Assembly (NCBI RefSeq): GCF_007997305.1
Contig: NZ_VORZ01000002.1
Location: 372,001 to 436,000 of the forward strand
DNA from: Psychrobacter frigidicola
GTDB taxonomy: Bacteria > Pseudomonadota > Gammaproteobacteria > Pseudomonadales > Moraxellaceae
Length of the DNA stretch: 64,000 bases
Direction: 5' to 3'
Shown: in pieces, positions 40,265 to 50,688 of the stretch
Numbering within the stretch: position 1 is the first letter of the stretch
Layout of the letters: each line of letters begins with the position of its first letter
Program-made: the position numbers and the translations under genes
Notes under the pieces: generated by a model
The model's database searches: none
Told to the model about the DNA's origin: nothing
The model's input: the letters and a program-made list of their open reading frames with translations, nothing else

Positions 40265-41086
40265 ATGAATAACAATAAACCGTACGCTTATCCTTCAGTA
40301 GCTTCTGCTCAACGCGGTGCTGTATTAATCGTGGTATTGCTGTTTTTAATGTTAATTATGCTCGTTGGGGTAATTGCGGTACGTAATAGTAGTACGGATT
40401 TAAAGCTTGCGACCAGTGATCAGATTAACACGGTATTATTGCAATCGTCAGACAGCGTTAATAATAAGATTGAGATGTCCGTCAACGGTGACCCTATCAG
40501 TAATGAGCATAAGCAGATCATGAGTTTTACGGGTATTTTTGGTCATTACATTCTTAACGATAGTGCTGAGAATGACATTATTGACTTTTGCTATCGTCCA
40601 CGCGTCGGTTTCTTTAATATTAATAATGCCGCGATACGCCGTAATACGGGTAAGCTCGTTACTAATACCGAGGGCTACTGCGACCCTAAAGTCACTGGCG
40701 ACTATACCAGCGCCCGCAATACGACCATGACCCAAGTGATGATTAAAAATGTCAATAAGGCGGCGGGTGCTAGAGCGTTCGGGCACATGACATTGGGCTC
40801 AGACACTGAAGCCAAAACCACAAAAATGCACACTTTTAATATTTACTCGACCTCAGTATTGCCCTCTTATGGCAACGCCAAGACTGACAATATTCAAGAC
40901 TGCTTTCAAAAAGATGCCTCGGCCACAGAAGGTGGCGTGGCAGAGTGTATGACTAAAAATAATGTTCCTAATAAAATGCTGGTTGAGCAAGTTGATGTTG
41001 CCAATGTGCAAAGTGGGGAGTTCTGTAACTTTTTTGGTAAAGATACCAAGGGCAATAGCTCAAGTCAGCTGTGCAAAGACAGCTAA
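40265..41086 (+). CDS. pilX: Minor pilin PilX
   Basis: 273 aa. A short leader ends QRG| and a hydrophobic AVLIVVLLFLMLIMLVGVIAVRNSSTDLKL helix follows without Glu+5, the pattern of PilX proteins. The body contains several Cys residues, including FCNFFGK near the end. AAAGG lies before the ATG. Upstream neighbour of pilY1, as in Pseudomonas. Confidence 0.88.
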   Translation: MNNNKPYAYPSVASAQRGAVLIVVLLFLMLIMLVGVIAVRNSSTDLKLATSDQINTVLLQSSDSVNNKIEMSVNGDPISNEHKQIMSFTGIFGHYILNDSAENDIIDFCYRPRVGFFNINNAAIRRNTGKLVTNTEGYCDPKVTGDYTSARNTTMTQVMIKNVNKAAGARAFGHMTLGSDTEAKTTKMHTFNIYSTSVLPSYGNAKTDNIQDCFQKDASATEGGVAECMTKNNVPNKMLVEQVDVANVQSGEFCNFFGKDTKGNSSSQLCKDS

Positions 41087-41291
41087 TCTCTGCTGTTCGT
41101 TATAAGGGATAAAGTTAATAGGTAAGTCGCTCAAAAAATTCCTTTGAATAACGTATGTTCAGTCACTTTATTATTTTCAGTTTGTAAACGTTATTTCATT
41201 ACTATACTAGTTATTTTATTAATACTAATTGATTATCGTTATTCTATTTATACCGTCGCGTCTATTGTAGCCGTGCTCAGGAGATAACATT

Positions 41292-44200
41292 ATGAAACTC
41301 AAGAAGCTCAATCGTTATCATACGCCAATAGAGTCGGCTCGTGAGCACAGTGCAATGCAATCTACAAAAGCTCGCTTGTGCATGACAAGCTTGAGTGCTG
41401 CAGTTATGGCCACGATGTGTATAAGTACTGCACAGGCGGCAGTTGATGAGCAAGGGGTCATCAATAGACTGGGCGATTTAAGTATTTATCAGCCAGCTGT
41501 CCAAGCCCGCACTAATCTAATGATGATGATTGATACTTCAGGCTCAATGGGTATCAGCTCGCTGGTGCTACCAAAAAACAACCCATACGGCAGTCCAGGG
41601 GATGTGGACGTACCATTGTGTGATAAAAAAGATAACTCAGAGATTGGTGGTAACGGCTCTATACCAGAATTTGCCATTAAAGAATCATATTATGATGCAC
41701 CTGCTGTAGAACAGACAGAGTATGTCAATGGTCAACCAGTGACATACTATATGCGTGGCTGCTATAACAGAAACTCTCAAAGACAATACATTAAAAAAAT
41801 GAATAATGAACAAGGACAAATGGTAGATGTGGTTGTTAATAATAAAGTAGATGCCGATGTTATCTACGATCGGCTCTCGCGTCTTAAGCAAGCGATGATA
41901 CCGCTAATTGCTGGAGGAAGTATCGATAATAAGGTAAATATGGGGCTAGGGCATTATTCTTCTGTTACTGGTTACAATGTAGGTGGGTCGCAAAATAAAC
42001 TGGTCGATAGTCATTCAGGAACTATTTTGGTCGCAGCTGACCTATTAAGTCCAATACAAAGATATAAACTAGCCAAAAAATTATCAGAGTTTAAATCTGT
42101 CGATCCATTTACTAATGAAGATGGAAAACCTAGTCTTGTGCGTTATATCTCAAGCTGGAATCAGCCTAATGAATATAAGGCTTCAGGAGGTACGCCAACA
42201 GTGCAAGCTTATGCAGAAGCAGGTGCAGCAATGTTAGGTACCACCACTGGTAGTGTGTATGATTATTTACCAAGAGGAAGTAGTGCAGACTTAGTTTATG
42301 ATGGCTATGCCATTATGAGAGATCCTACTGGTCGGCAGACTTACTGGGTGTGTAATACAAAGGGTACGGGAGTCAGTAGTGCACTTAATAGAACAAATAA
42401 CGTTCAGTGGTGCGTCAATAATTGGCAAGGTGGCAAAGTAAACCAAAGTAATCAGCAGATTGTTGCCACAGGAGCAAATAATCTCACACAAATAAAGAGT
42501 GCTTTTAAAGTCACACTAAATCAGTACTGGGATTTTTTAGAGAGCTTGCCTGCAGGTGCCCAAATGGGTGGGTGGCAAAAGGTTGCAAACGAGCCCTTAG
42601 ATATCGAGCCAGTTACAGGTAAGGTGTGGGGTCAACCGGATGGTCTTGATAGTAGTTTGCAACAAGGCGGTAGGGGGTTATTTGTTTATAGAACTAGCCC
42701 GTTTTCAATGAAAACTAATAATGATGACAACCTCAAAGGTGGCTTTGATTACTCTGTTGATACTAGCAAAGAGGGAAGGAATTATAAAAAACTAGCGACG
42801 ATTGGTCAATGTGATGGTAATGGTATCTATTTCTTGACGGATGGCGCACCTAACTCTACTAAGCCTAAAATTGCTAGTACTATTATGAATCTTTCTCTTG
42901 GTTCCAAAGGTAACTTTACTGAGAATGTGCCAAATGGTGGAATGCCATCACCAACTCTGCAGTCCAAACTATTCCCTGGAGAGACCGGTGGTTGGGAGTA
43001 TATAGGCGAGTATGCTAAGCGCTTGAATAATAAAGCTCAAAATCCAGCAGGTGCTGTTATCAAAACAGCCGTGGCAGGCTTTGGTTCATCTTTTGCTGGG
43101 ATTCCTGAAAATAATGGTGTGTATAACTGCGATGCAGCAACCAATCAGGATGCTAAAAATGCATGTAAATGGGGAGGTAAGGATTACGGTAACGGCGGCT
43201 TTTTTTACGCGGAAACGTCGGCAGATATTGCTAATAGCGTGCAAAAATTCATCACTGACTTGAACCAAACGATTAACACGATTCCAGCCGGTACCATTAG
43301 TGTACCCGATGATCCCTATCAGACCAGCGCCACCTTACCGTATGCTTATCTGCCAATGCTTGAGCCAAAAGTCGGAGATAATTATAGAGTATGGCCTGGC
43401 AACCTCAAAAAATATGAGACCAAAAATGGCACCTTATATGGTAAAAATGGCGCTCGTCTTTACGATAATAATACAGGCGCATTAAAAGATGGCGCAGCCG
43501 ACTTATGGCAACCTTCCCCTTATCTGAGTGCAGGTAACTCAGCGGTTAGTGCAGGCGGATTTTATGCTCAGCTTATCTCGCCAAATACGCAGTCTCCTAC
43601 TAGTACGCGTAACGTGTTTGTGGAAAATTATGTAGGACTGAATAATACGACTATACCCGATGGTGTAGTTAAAATAGGCGTGGCTGCTAATGGAACGCCG
43701 ACAGGCTTCCCAGCGGTCAATGATGCTGTATATAAAACAGCATATACAATGCTTCAATCTAAACGTTTAATGCTTGGCTTCCTAGGTTATAACATCAATT
43801 ATTTAGCCAATGACGCTACCTATATAGACCAGCTAAATATGAAAAACTACCTGCCAGAGTCTCCTATTCGCCAAGTGGGCGGAGTAGTGCATTCAAAGCC
43901 TGCGCTTGTCTCCTACAGCGCTGAGGTTGACGCCGCAGGCAACGTCACCGCAGACAAACGCGATGATTATTTGCTATTTGGGACGATGGATGGGGCGCTA
44001 CATATGGTCGATGCCAAAACAGGTCGTGAGCAGTGGGCGCTAGTATTGCAAGAAATGTTTCGCACCCAACCTGAGGCGCTGGTACAAGGTGCCATGGGTG
44101 AGCTGAGCTTTGGGGTCGATGCGCCGTGGTTGGTCAGTGCAAAATACCGCTATAGTGCCACTGAGACGGGCGGTAACAAAACCCGTAGTGTCTCTTTATA

Positions 44201-45737
44201 CAAGCCGACCACTACTGACCAAGAAGATGCGACCAATACCAGTAATTTTTTACCACTTGCCGCGTATGGTGGCTTCCGTATGGGCGCTGATGGTCTTTAT
44301 GCGTTAGACTTAGCCGATAAAAATACGCCTAAAATCCTGTTTAGCATCACTCCCGATGTTGCAAATGCCACACCAGTGCTGCATCAAAATATCAACGGTA
44401 AGCAGACAACGACTATGGACGCCGCTGGCAAGGCCACCAACGAATATAGTAATGTCGGTCAAATCTGGAATACGGTCACCACCGCCCGTCTGAATCATAA
44501 AGCCAATGACAGTAAGTATAAAGACGTTATTGTCTTCGGTGGTGGCTATGATATGAAGTATGAAGACCCTCAATTCGCTCCCACTATAGCAACCAAAGGC
44601 AGTACCATATATATCGCTGATGCCAAAACAGGACAAAAGCTGTGGTCGTGGGACAATACCCAAAATCATAGTATTGTCGCTGGAGTCACGGCCCTTGATC
44701 GTAATAATGACGGATTATTTGACCACTTATATTTTGCAGATATGGGTGGCAACGTTTTCCGCGCTGACTTCATTAATGAGAAAAAGAAAGACTTTGAGCA
44801 AGTGCGTGTCGTGCGCTTGCTTGACGGCTCAAAACGCGACAGCAGTGCGGGTGCGATTACCAATCCTATCGCCTATCGTTTTTATAACCGTCCGGTCGTC
44901 AGCTTTTATCAAGACAAAAGCAATAATATTTTTGCGCTCATTAATGTCGCATCAGGTGATCGTAGCTCGCCATTATCTAAGCACCGCGCGGACATTAAAC
45001 AGGCCAATCGACTCTATGGCATCATCGATACGGATGTGACCCGAGCTGATATTTTAGACAGTTCAGCGTCAAACAGCCTTAAAATCAATGAGCTTAATAG
45101 TACCAATCATATGGTTGAGCTTGGTGGTGAACAATTGGCTAAAATCAAAGGGGATAATCCTAAAACCACTATGATTAATGACTTAGTCAATCATCAAAAA
45201 CATGGCTGGTACTACCCATTAACCCGCTTTGAAGGGTTCGAAAAAGTCCCACACCTTAAAGCGATGGGCGACTACCGTGTCATTAATAACTACCTATATC
45301 TATCCGTCTATGACCCTAATATGGCGTATGGCAAGAAAAACACCTGCGATGCCCAAACCCTAGGCGGCTCAGAGCACCAGCTGTATTGCTTACCATATGG
45401 CGTCTGTATGGATGACACCTCAAAGACGGGTACTGGCGGCTTTATCTCAGCAGGTGAGGGTATCCAAGAGCTGAGCCTAGGGGCGGTAAACGCAAAAAAT
45501 CTAAACTCTACAGTATTGCTAGGCAGACGCTCGCTGACTGATCGTACCAGTGATCGTTTAGAGTTTGGTGGCGCTGAAGGGACAGCACCGAATAAGTACT
45601 TGACTGATAGTAATATAAAAGATCCCAAAAACTACGGTGCAGGTGTCACAAAAGTCTCGGGTGACGGCTCAATGGCAGACTTGCTGTTCCGCGATCGCTT
45701 CGTGCTCAAGCCCACCCAATGGTACGAGGGTAACTAA
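41292..45737 (+). CDS. pilY1: Type IV pilus tip protein PilY1 (PilC/PilY1)
   Basis: 1481 aa. Signal peptide ending near AQA (49). A von Willebrand A-type domain begins with the MIDAS motif DTSGSMGIS at Asp81; the C-terminal half is a PilC-type beta-propeller with [31 protein letters not shown] and a calcium-binding loop [12 protein letters not shown] at about 1136-1147, as in P. aeruginosa PilY1. It is the adhesive, mechanosensing tip of the pilus, and helps assembly. AGGAGA precedes the ATG. The stop overlaps the next pilin start (TAATG). The N-terminal half appears lower in GC and different in codon choice. Confidence 0.95.
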   Translation: MKLKKLNRYHTPIESAREHSAMQSTKARLCMTSLSAAVMATMCISTAQAAVDEQGVINRLGDLSIYQPAVQARTNLMMMIDTSGSMGISSLVLPKNNPYGSPGDVDVPLCDKKDNSEIGGNGSIPEFAIKESYYDAPAVEQTEYVNGQPVTYYMRGCYNRNSQRQYIKKMNNEQGQMVDVVVNNKVDADVIYDRLSRLKQAMIPLIAGGSIDNKVNMGLGHYSSVTGYNVGGSQNKLVDSHSGTILVAADLLSPIQRYKLAKKLSEFKSVDPFTNEDGKPSLVRYISSWNQPNEYKASGGTPTVQAYAEAGAAMLGTTTGSVYDYLPRGSSADLVYDGYAIMRDPTGRQTYWVCNTKGTGVSSALNRTNNVQWCVNNWQGGKVNQSNQQIVATGANNLTQIKSAFKVTLNQYWDFLESLPAGAQMGGWQKVANEPLDIEPVTGKVWGQPDGLDSSLQQGGRGLFVYRTSPFSMKTNNDDNLKGGFDYSVDTSKEGRNYKKLATIGQCDGNGIYFLTDGAPNSTKPKIASTIMNLSLGSKGNFTENVPNGGMPSPTLQSKLFPGETGGWEYIGEYAKRLNNKAQNPAGAVIKTAVAGFGSSFAGIPENNGVYNCDAATNQDAKNACKWGGKDYGNGGFFYAETSADIANSVQKFITDLNQTINTIPAGTISVPDDPYQTSATLPYAYLPMLEPKVGDNYRVWPGNLKKYETKNGTLYGKNGARLYDNNTGALKDGAADLWQPSPYLSAGNSAVSAGGFYAQLISPNTQSPTSTRNVFVENYVGLNNTTIPDGVVKIGVAANGTPTGFPAVNDAVYKTAYTMLQSKRLMLGFLGYNINYLANDATYIDQLNMKNYLPESPIRQVGGVVHSKPALVSYSAEVDAAGNVTADKRDDYLLFGTMDGALHMVDAKTGREQWALVLQEMFRTQPEALVQGAMGELSFGVDAPWLVSAKYRYSATETGGNKTRSVSLYKPTTTDQEDATNTSNFLPLAAYGGFRMGADGLYALDLADKNTPKILFSITPDVANATPVLHQNINGKQTTTMDAAGKATNEYSNVGQIWNTVTTARLNHKANDSKYKDVIVFGGGYDMKYEDPQFAPTIATKGSTIYIADAKTGQKLWSWDNTQNHSIVAGVTALDRNNDGLFDHLYFADMGGNVFRADFINEKKKDFEQVRVVRLLDGSKRDSSAGAITNPIAYRFYNRPVVSFYQDKSNNIFALINVASGDRSSPLSKHRADIKQANRLYGIIDTDVTRADILDSSASNSLKINELNSTNHMVELGGEQLAKIKGDNPKTTMINDLVNHQKHGWYYPLTRFEGFEKVPHLKAMGDYRVINNYLYLSVYDPNMAYGKKNTCDAQTLGGSEHQLYCLPYGVCMDDTSKTGTGGFISAGEGIQELSLGAVNAKNLNSTVLLGRRSLTDRTSDRLEFGGAEGTAPNKYLTDSNIKDPKNYGAGVTKVSGDGSMADLLFRDRFVLKPTQWYEGN

Positions 45738-46345
45738 TGCACAAGGTGGATGGCGATAATATAAGTAGCGCTAAGTTAAATTGCATTGTTAACTGTCGTA
45801 AAGCCAATAGCCACGGCTTTACTCTAATAGAGATGATGATTATCGTCTCTATTATTGGCATACTGGCGGCGATCGCCCTTCCCAGCTATCGCCGCTATGT
45901 GGTGATGAACGCTGAGCGCGAAACCCAAGCCAAAATGATGCAACTCAATATACAGCTAGAGAGTTGGCGCGCCTCAGCACTGAGCTATAAAGGCTTTGTA
46001 CCGCAAAAGATGAGTGTCGTTAATGGCGTCAATACGACAACCTACGCTTATGATGCCGCAGACAATAAGGCTATCTATGTCCCCAGTAACAGCACTGCTA
46101 GCAACTATCGCTATAAAATTAGTCTTGTCGATGGCACGACTCCTGCCAACTCTCTAGCACCAGCCGCATCGGACAAGGTAGAGACCAGCATCGGTCGGTC
46201 GTGGAAAATGCTGGCTGAACCCAATACCACGGGCGTGACCAAAGGCGCACATAAAATTATGATGACCAGTACCGGCACACGCTGTAAAAGCAGCACCGTC
46301 ACTATTACTGACACCGACTGCGGTGTTGGACAGGAGAACTGGTAA
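45737..46345 (+). CDS. pilE: PilE-type minor pilin
   Basis: 202 aa. Start overlaps the pilY1 stop in TAATG. A 27-residue leader precedes [31 protein letters not shown] with Glu+5. The body has the [19 protein letters not shown] helix and a C-terminal Cys pair (TRCKSS...TDCGVG). This fits the minor pilin PilE found after pilY1 in Pseudomonas and Acinetobacter. Its stop again overlaps the next start. Confidence 0.88.
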   Translation: MHKVDGDNISSAKLNCIVNCRKANSHGFTLIEMMIIVSIIGILAAIALPSYRRYVVMNAERETQAKMMQLNIQLESWRASALSYKGFVPQKMSVVNGVNTTTYAYDAADNKAIYVPSNSTASNYRYKISLVDGTTPANSLAPAASDKVETSIGRSWKMLAEPNTTGVTKGAHKIMMTSTGTRCKSSTVTITDTDCGVGQENW

Positions 46346-46890
46346 TGACCGCTTTAACTAATATTAATTTAACTAATATTAATTTAACTAAAATCAATAT
46401 AAGTAATATAAAAAACACTGGCATTCAGCGCGGTAACAATAATAATGAGTGCAACATAAAGCACATTAAAGGGGCTTGTATCTCACACGCTTCACGCGGC
46501 TTTACCCTGATTGAGCTGATGATAGTAGTCGCCGTCATCGGCATTCTTGCTACTGTTGCCTATCCCAATTACCAGCGTTATATTGTCAAGTCCAAGCGCA
46601 CTGACATGATGAGTGAGATGCACAATATCGCCTCCGAGATTCAAAGTCGCAAACTGGCACAAGGTAAATATAGCAATGAGCTAGCCACAGGGCTGGCGGG
46701 TGACTATCCAAGACAAGGCAGCCTGTATACCGTCACAATTACCCCAGCGCCACTGACGGCTAAATGGAAAATCACTGCCACGCCCAAAGCAGGCTTACAA
46801 ATGGTGGCTGATGGTGCGCTCAGTTTAGACTATCAAGGCATTAAATGCCGCGCTACCTTATGTGGCTCAAGTAATGAGTGGAATCAATAA
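46345..46890 (+). CDS. PilE-type minor pilin, second copy
   Basis: 181 aa. The start in TAATG overlaps the previous stop. No other start lies before the prepilin site [28 protein letters not shown], so the leader is about 52 residues, unusually long, and opens with repeats of TNINL encoded by a 15-bp tandem repeat. The body contains SKRTDMMSEMHNIASEIQSRKLAQGKYS and a C-terminal IKCRATLCGSS Cys pair. Closely related to PilE/ComE minor pilins. Last gene of the minor-pilin operon. Confidence 0.88.
   Translation: MTALTNINLTNINLTKINISNIKNTGIQRGNNNNECNIKHIKGACISHASRGFTLIELMIVVAVIGILATVAYPNYQRYIVKSKRTDMMSEMHNIASEIQSRKLAQGKYSNELATGLAGDYPRQGSLYTVTITPAPLTAKWKITATPKAGLQMVADGALSLDYQGIKCRATLCGSSNEWNQ
46353..46397 (+). 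repeat. 15-bp tandem repeat, three copies, in the leader of the second PilE gene
   Basis: Units 46353-46367 and 46368-46382 are identical (TTTAACTAATATTAA); 46383-46397 is degenerate. Being 15 bp it keeps the frame and encodes repeated N-I-N-L-T. Copy number changes would lengthen or shorten the leader peptide. Confidence 0.85.
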
Positions 46891-47202
46891 TAAATTGCCA
46901 AATTTTGTCTGCTTTTAAACTGGTTTGACAAAAATTGTCAGGTAAAGTTACGTTGTAAGTATAAAATTTATCTAAAGTGACCATTTTTAGTAAGATAGTA
47001 GTAACAATTGTAAATTGACAATAGTTGTCGTGTGTCTTAAAAGTCATTTTATTAACTTTCTCAGCCGTGTAATCAGGCTTGTCTGCCATAATTACCTGTA
47101 TTTGGGCTCATCCTTTTTTTGTTTATTAATCCTTACTATGATAAGGGTTACTATATAAAATACATCAATAAAAAAATGAAAACTCACATTAAGATAAAAA
47201 GT
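46891..47202. promoter_or_regulatory. Upstream control region of the pilin array with repeated TGTC/GACA motifs
   Basis: No gene. TGTC or GACA motifs occur at 46906-46909, 46927-46930, 46936-46939, 47017-47020, 47026-47029 and 47033-47036, some facing each other. P. aeruginosa PilR binds a C/GTGTC-type repeated motif upstream of the sigma-54 pilA promoter, so these are candidate PilR sites. Inferred from spacing and sequence only. Confidence 0.5.
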
Positions 47203-47218
47203 TGGCACATAACCTGCA
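47203..47218 (+). promoter_or_regulatory. Sigma-54 promoter of pilin gene 1
   Basis: TGGCACATAACCTGCA has GG and GC dinucleotides ten bases apart as required for RpoN. It lies exactly 132 nt (end of box to ATG) before the pilin start. Confidence 0.85.
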
Positions 47219-47349
47219 ACAATAATAACAAGACAGTCAGTAATTTAAAATTAGCGTTACTGACACCAATCATATTAATAATTGAAAAACAGTTGCAGAT
47301 GCCCACAGGCAACACAATCTGTTCTCACACTATCCTAAAGGGAATGCTT

Positions 47350-47802
47350 ATGAACGCTCAAAAAGGTTTTACCTTAATCGAACTCATGATTGTGGTTGCT
47401 ATCATCGGTATCCTAGCGGCGATTGCTATTCCTCAGTATCAGAACTATATCGCAAAATCTCAAGTAAGCCGTGCGATGGGCGAGACCTCTTCTGTTAAGA
47501 CTTCCGTTGAAACTTGTTTAAACGAAGGTAAAACAGAAATTGCCGCTTGTGCTCTTGGAATCACTGACTCTAATATTCAAACTACTAAGGTGAACGCAGT
47601 AGTACAAGATGCCAAAGGCTTAAACGGAGCTGTCTTAACTGAAGGTACTACAATCATAGCAACGTTTGATAAAAGTGCTGCTAAAACTTTGCAAGAAGCT
47701 TCGAAAAACTCTATAACGTGGACCCGTGATGCAACTGGCACATGGAAATGTACCTCTACCGTACAATCTAAATATGCGCCATCAGCTTGTCCGGCAGCTT
47801 AA
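47350..47802 (+). CDS. Type IV major pilin, array copy 1
   Basis: 150 aa from the ATG at 47350, preceded by AAAGGGAATGCTT; a longer frame beginning at 47119 would run through the promoter and leader and is not real. Prepilin site [37 protein letters not shown] with Glu+5, then [23 protein letters not shown]. Cys pairs lie in the middle (ETC...CALG) and at the end (WKC...SACP). It has the sigma-54 promoter but no terminator before copy 2, so the two are probably co-transcribed. Confidence 0.93.
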   Translation: MNAQKGFTLIELMIVVAIIGILAAIAIPQYQNYIAKSQVSRAMGETSSVKTSVETCLNEGKTEIAACALGITDSNIQTTKVNAVVQDAKGLNGAVLTEGTTIIATFDKSAAKTLQEASKNSITWTRDATGTWKCTSTVQSKYAPSACPAA

Positions 47803-47868
47803 TTAAGAGCGAACTTATTCAAAATATTATTAACTAAATTACTGCCTATCTATTTTTCAGGAAAGTTT

Positions 47869-48336
47869 ATGAACGCTCAAAAAGGCTTTACCTTAATCGA
47901 ACTCATGATTGTGGTTGCTATTATCGGTATCCTAGCAGCGATTGCGATTCCTCAGTATCAGAACTATATCGCAAAATCTCAAGTAAGCCGTGCGATGGGC
48001 GAGACCTCTTCTGTTAAGACTTCCGTTGAAACTTGTTTAAACGAAGGTAAAACAGCAACTGGTGCTTGTGCCCTTGGTATTACTGCTTCTAATATTCAAA
48101 CAACTAAAGTTAATGATGCAATACAAGTTGCAGCTACGGGCCTCAACGGAGCTGACTTGACTGAAACAACTAAAATCGTAGCGTCGTTTGACAATAGTGC
48201 AGCCGCAACTTTGAAAAAGACCCCAAGTCTTGTAACTTGGACACGTGTAGCTGACGGTTCATGGGGTTGTGTTTTTAAGGGTGAGGCAAAATACGCGCCA
48301 GCTGGCTGCCCTGTTACTGCTCCTACAGTGCCATAA
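47869..48336 (+). CDS. Type IV major pilin, array copy 2
   Basis: 155 aa. The first 75 or so residues, and the DNA encoding them, are nearly identical to copy 1; the rest differs ([17 protein letters not shown]..., [22 protein letters not shown]). It starts only 66 nt after copy 1 with no promoter motif between, so it depends on the copy 1 promoter. A 20-bp palindromic terminator follows. Confidence 0.93.
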   Translation: MNAQKGFTLIELMIVVAIIGILAAIAIPQYQNYIAKSQVSRAMGETSSVKTSVETCLNEGKTATGACALGITASNIQTTKVNDAIQVAATGLNGADLTETTKIVASFDNSAAATLKKTPSLVTWTRVADGSWGCVFKGEAKYAPAGCPVTAPTVP

Positions 48337-48368
48337 GTTTAACGATAATTTTTAAAGTAAAAGTTATA

Positions 48369-48411
48369 ACATATAGAAAAGCCAAACATCATGTTTGGCT
48401 TTTCTATATGT
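48369..48411 (+). terminator. Terminator after pilin copy 2
   Basis: A perfect 20-bp inverted repeat, 48369-48388 against 48392-48411, with the AAAAGCCAAACA/TGTTTGGCTTTT core shared by all pilin terminators here. Confidence 0.9.
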
Positions 48412-48528
48412 CAATAAAATAGTATGGCATGATATTTATTGTCTCTATTTTCTAACGATACAAGTATAAATAATAATCGCTTTGATAACTGTCTATTAAT
48501 CTGGATAACTGCACAACAGCGGCAAATT

Positions 48529-48544
48529 TGGCACATAACCTGCA
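48529..48544 (+). promoter_or_regulatory. Sigma-54 promoter of pilin gene 3
   Basis: TGGCACATAACCTGCA, again 132 nt before the ATG. Confidence 0.85.
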
Positions 48545-48675
48545 ACAATAATAACAAGGCAGTCAGCACGTCAATAATTGGCTTCACTGATACTCATACT
48601 ATTTTTAATGAATAAACAGTTGCTAACGCTATACGGTACGGCAAATTATTTTAATATTTCCTCAAAGGAATAATT

Positions 48676-49146
48676 ATGAACACTCAAAAAGGTTTTACTT
48701 TAATCGAACTCATGATCGTTGTTGCCATTATTGGTATTCTGGCTGCGATTGCTATTCCTCAGTATCAGAACTATATTGCTAAGTCACAAGTGAGCCGTGC
48801 AGTAGGCGAGACCTCTTCTGTTAAGACTGCAGTTGAAACTTGTATTAACGAAGGTAAAACCGCTGCTACTCAATGCCAACTGGGTATCACTGCTTCTAAT
48901 ATTCAGGCAACTACAGTAGGTGGTACTCCAACTGCTCCAACTGCTCTTACTGGTACTAATGCCGCTGAGCTTACTGAGATTACTCAAATTATAGGAACAT
49001 TTAATGGTAGCGCTGCTGCCACTTTGAAAAAGGGTCCAAGTACTGTAACTTGGTTACGTGATGTTAACGGTGCATGGACATGTACGACTACAGCAGATGC
49101 TAAATATGCATCAGCGGGTTGCCCTTTTAAAGCTAAAGCGGGATAA
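48676..49146 (+). CDS. Type IV major pilin, array copy 3
   Basis: 156 aa. Prepilin leader [11 protein letters not shown] and the conserved N-helix; the middle and end diverge: [19 protein letters not shown] and [33 protein letters not shown] precedes the ATG. It is a complete transcription unit with own promoter, leader and terminator. Confidence 0.93.
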   Translation: MNTQKGFTLIELMIVVAIIGILAAIAIPQYQNYIAKSQVSRAVGETSSVKTAVETCINEGKTAATQCQLGITASNIQATTVGGTPTAPTALTGTNAAELTEITQIIGTFNGSAAATLKKGPSTVTWLRDVNGAWTCTTTADAKYASAGCPFKAKAG

Positions 49147-49186
49147 GTCTAAATAGAAGTTTTTAAAGTAAAAGTATAAGATATAG

Positions 49187-49214
49187 AAAAGCCAAACATC
49201 ATGTTTGGCTTTTT
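49187..49214 (+). terminator. Terminator after pilin copy 3
   Basis: 49187-49198 pairs with 49202-49213, same AAAAGCCAAACA core, followed by T. Confidence 0.88.
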
Positions 49215-49335
49215 TATGTCTATAAAACAGTATGGCATAATATTTATTGTCTCTATTTTTTAATCAGACAAATATAAATAATCGCAGTAATAACTACCTA
49301 CTAATCAGGATTACTGCATAATAACGGGAAAAAGT

Positions 49336-49351
49336 TGGCACGTAACCTGCA
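49336..49351 (+). promoter_or_regulatory. Sigma-54 promoter of pilin gene 4
   Basis: TGGCACGTAACCTGCA, 132 nt before the ATG. Confidence 0.85.
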
Positions 49352-49482
49352 ACGATAATAACAATACAGTCAGCACGTCAATAATTGGCTTCACTGATAC
49401 TCATACTATTTATAACGAATAAACAGTTGCTGATGCTGTATGGCACAGCAAATTATTTTAATAATATTTTAAAGGAATAATT

Positions 49483-49929
49483 ATGAACGCACAAAAAGGT
49501 TTTACTTTAATCGAACTCATGATCGTTGTTGCTATTATCGGTATCTTGGCCGCTATTGCGATACCTCAGTATCAGAACTACATTGCTAAGTCACAAGTGA
49601 GCCGTGCGGTAGGCGAGACCTCTTCTGTTAAGACTTCCGTTGAAACTTGTTTAAACGAAGGCAAAACAGCTGAAAAAGCATGTGCTCTTGGTATTACGGA
49701 CTCTAATATTCAAGCTACTACTGTTAACGCAGGTGCACAAGTAGATGGTACAAACTCTAAAGCGTTAACTGAAACAACAGCAATCGTAGCGACATTTAAT
49801 GGTAGCGCTGCTGCCACTTTGAAAAAGGGCAGTACTGTAACTTGGATACGTGATGCTAATGGCGCGTGGACTTGTACCACTACAGCAGACGCTAAATATG
49901 CATCAGCGGGTTGCCCTTTTAAAGCTTAA
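49483..49929 (+). CDS. Type IV major pilin, array copy 4
   Basis: 148 aa. Conserved N-helix ([11 protein letters not shown]...). The C-terminal domain ([24 protein letters not shown]...) is distinct, but the end [18 protein letters not shown] matches copy 3, suggesting gene conversion. Complete unit with promoter, leader and terminator. Confidence 0.93.
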   Translation: MNAQKGFTLIELMIVVAIIGILAAIAIPQYQNYIAKSQVSRAVGETSSVKTSVETCLNEGKTAEKACALGITDSNIQATTVNAGAQVDGTNSKALTETTAIVATFNGSAAATLKKGSTVTWIRDANGAWTCTTTADAKYASAGCPFKA

Positions 49930-49979
49930 AGCGCATAACTTTAACTAGAAGTTTTTAAAGTAAAAGTTATAGTCACTAG

Positions 49980-50008
49980 AAAAGTCAAACATCATGTTTG
50001 GCTTTTTT
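49980..50008 (+). terminator. Terminator after pilin copy 4
   Basis: 49980-49991 pairs with 49995-50006 with one G-U pair, then T. Confidence 0.85.
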
Positions 50009-50061
50009 ATGCCTGTAAGAACAGTATGGCATGAGGTCTGTTACCTCATAGCGGCAAGAGT

Positions 50062-50077
50062 TGGCACGTAACCTGCA
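50062..50077 (+). promoter_or_regulatory. Sigma-54 promoter of pilin gene 5
   Basis: TGGCACGTAACCTGCA, 132 nt before the ATG. The upstream DNA is about 65 nt shorter than for copies 3 and 4, and instead carries a small GAGGT/ACCTC inverted repeat at 50034-50048. Confidence 0.85.
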
Positions 50078-50208
50078 ACGATAATAACAATACAGTCAGC
50101 AAGTTAATAATTGGCTTCACTGATACTCACACTATTTATAACGAATAAACAGTTGCTAACGCTGTACGGCACAGCAAATTATTTTAACATTTTCTTAAAG
50201 GAATAATT

Positions 50209-50664
50209 ATGAACACTCAAAAAGGTTTTACTTTAATCGAACTCATGATCGTTGTTGCCATTATTGGTATTCTGGCTGCGATTGCTATTCCTCAGTATCA
50301 GAACTATATTGCTAAGTCGCAAGTAAGCCGTGCTATGGGTGAGACCTCTTCTGTTAAGACTTCGGTTGAAACTTGTTTAAACGAAGGCAAAACAGCTGTA
50401 GGCACTTGTGCTCTTGGTATTACTAAATCTAATATTCAAGCCACCACAGTTGCTGGTAAAGCTCCAAAAGCAGCAGATGGTACGAATGACGAAGTGCTTA
50501 GTGAAACTACAGCAATTGTAGCGACATTTGCTGATAGCGCAGCAGCAACTCTGAAAACGTCACCGAAAAACACGATAACTTGGACACGTGATGCTAATGG
50601 CGCGTGGACCTGTACTACAAAAGTAGACGCTAAATATGCACCAGCAGGTTGCACAGCATCTTAA
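50209..50664 (+). CDS. Type IV major pilin, array copy 5
   Basis: 151 aa. [11 protein letters not shown] leader and conserved N-helix; diverged variable region ([23 protein letters not shown]..., [17 protein letters not shown]). The usual four Cys residues are kept. AAAGGAATAATT precedes the ATG. Ends with its own terminator. Confidence 0.93.
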   Translation: MNTQKGFTLIELMIVVAIIGILAAIAIPQYQNYIAKSQVSRAMGETSSVKTSVETCLNEGKTAVGTCALGITKSNIQATTVAGKAPKAADGTNDEVLSETTAIVATFADSAAATLKTSPKNTITWTRDANGAWTCTTKVDAKYAPAGCTAS

Positions 50665-50688
50665 TCAATAAAACGAAGTAATGAATAG

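Noticed and set aside
47119..47349. Longer first pilin starting at 47119
   Set aside because: The extension runs through the sigma-54 promoter and conserved leader; all copies start at the ATG with AAAGG-type site.
47203..50664. CRISPR array or mobile element, because of regularly repeated blocks
   Set aside because: The repeats are whole genes with leaders about 800 bp apart; no short repeat-spacer pattern and no transposase.
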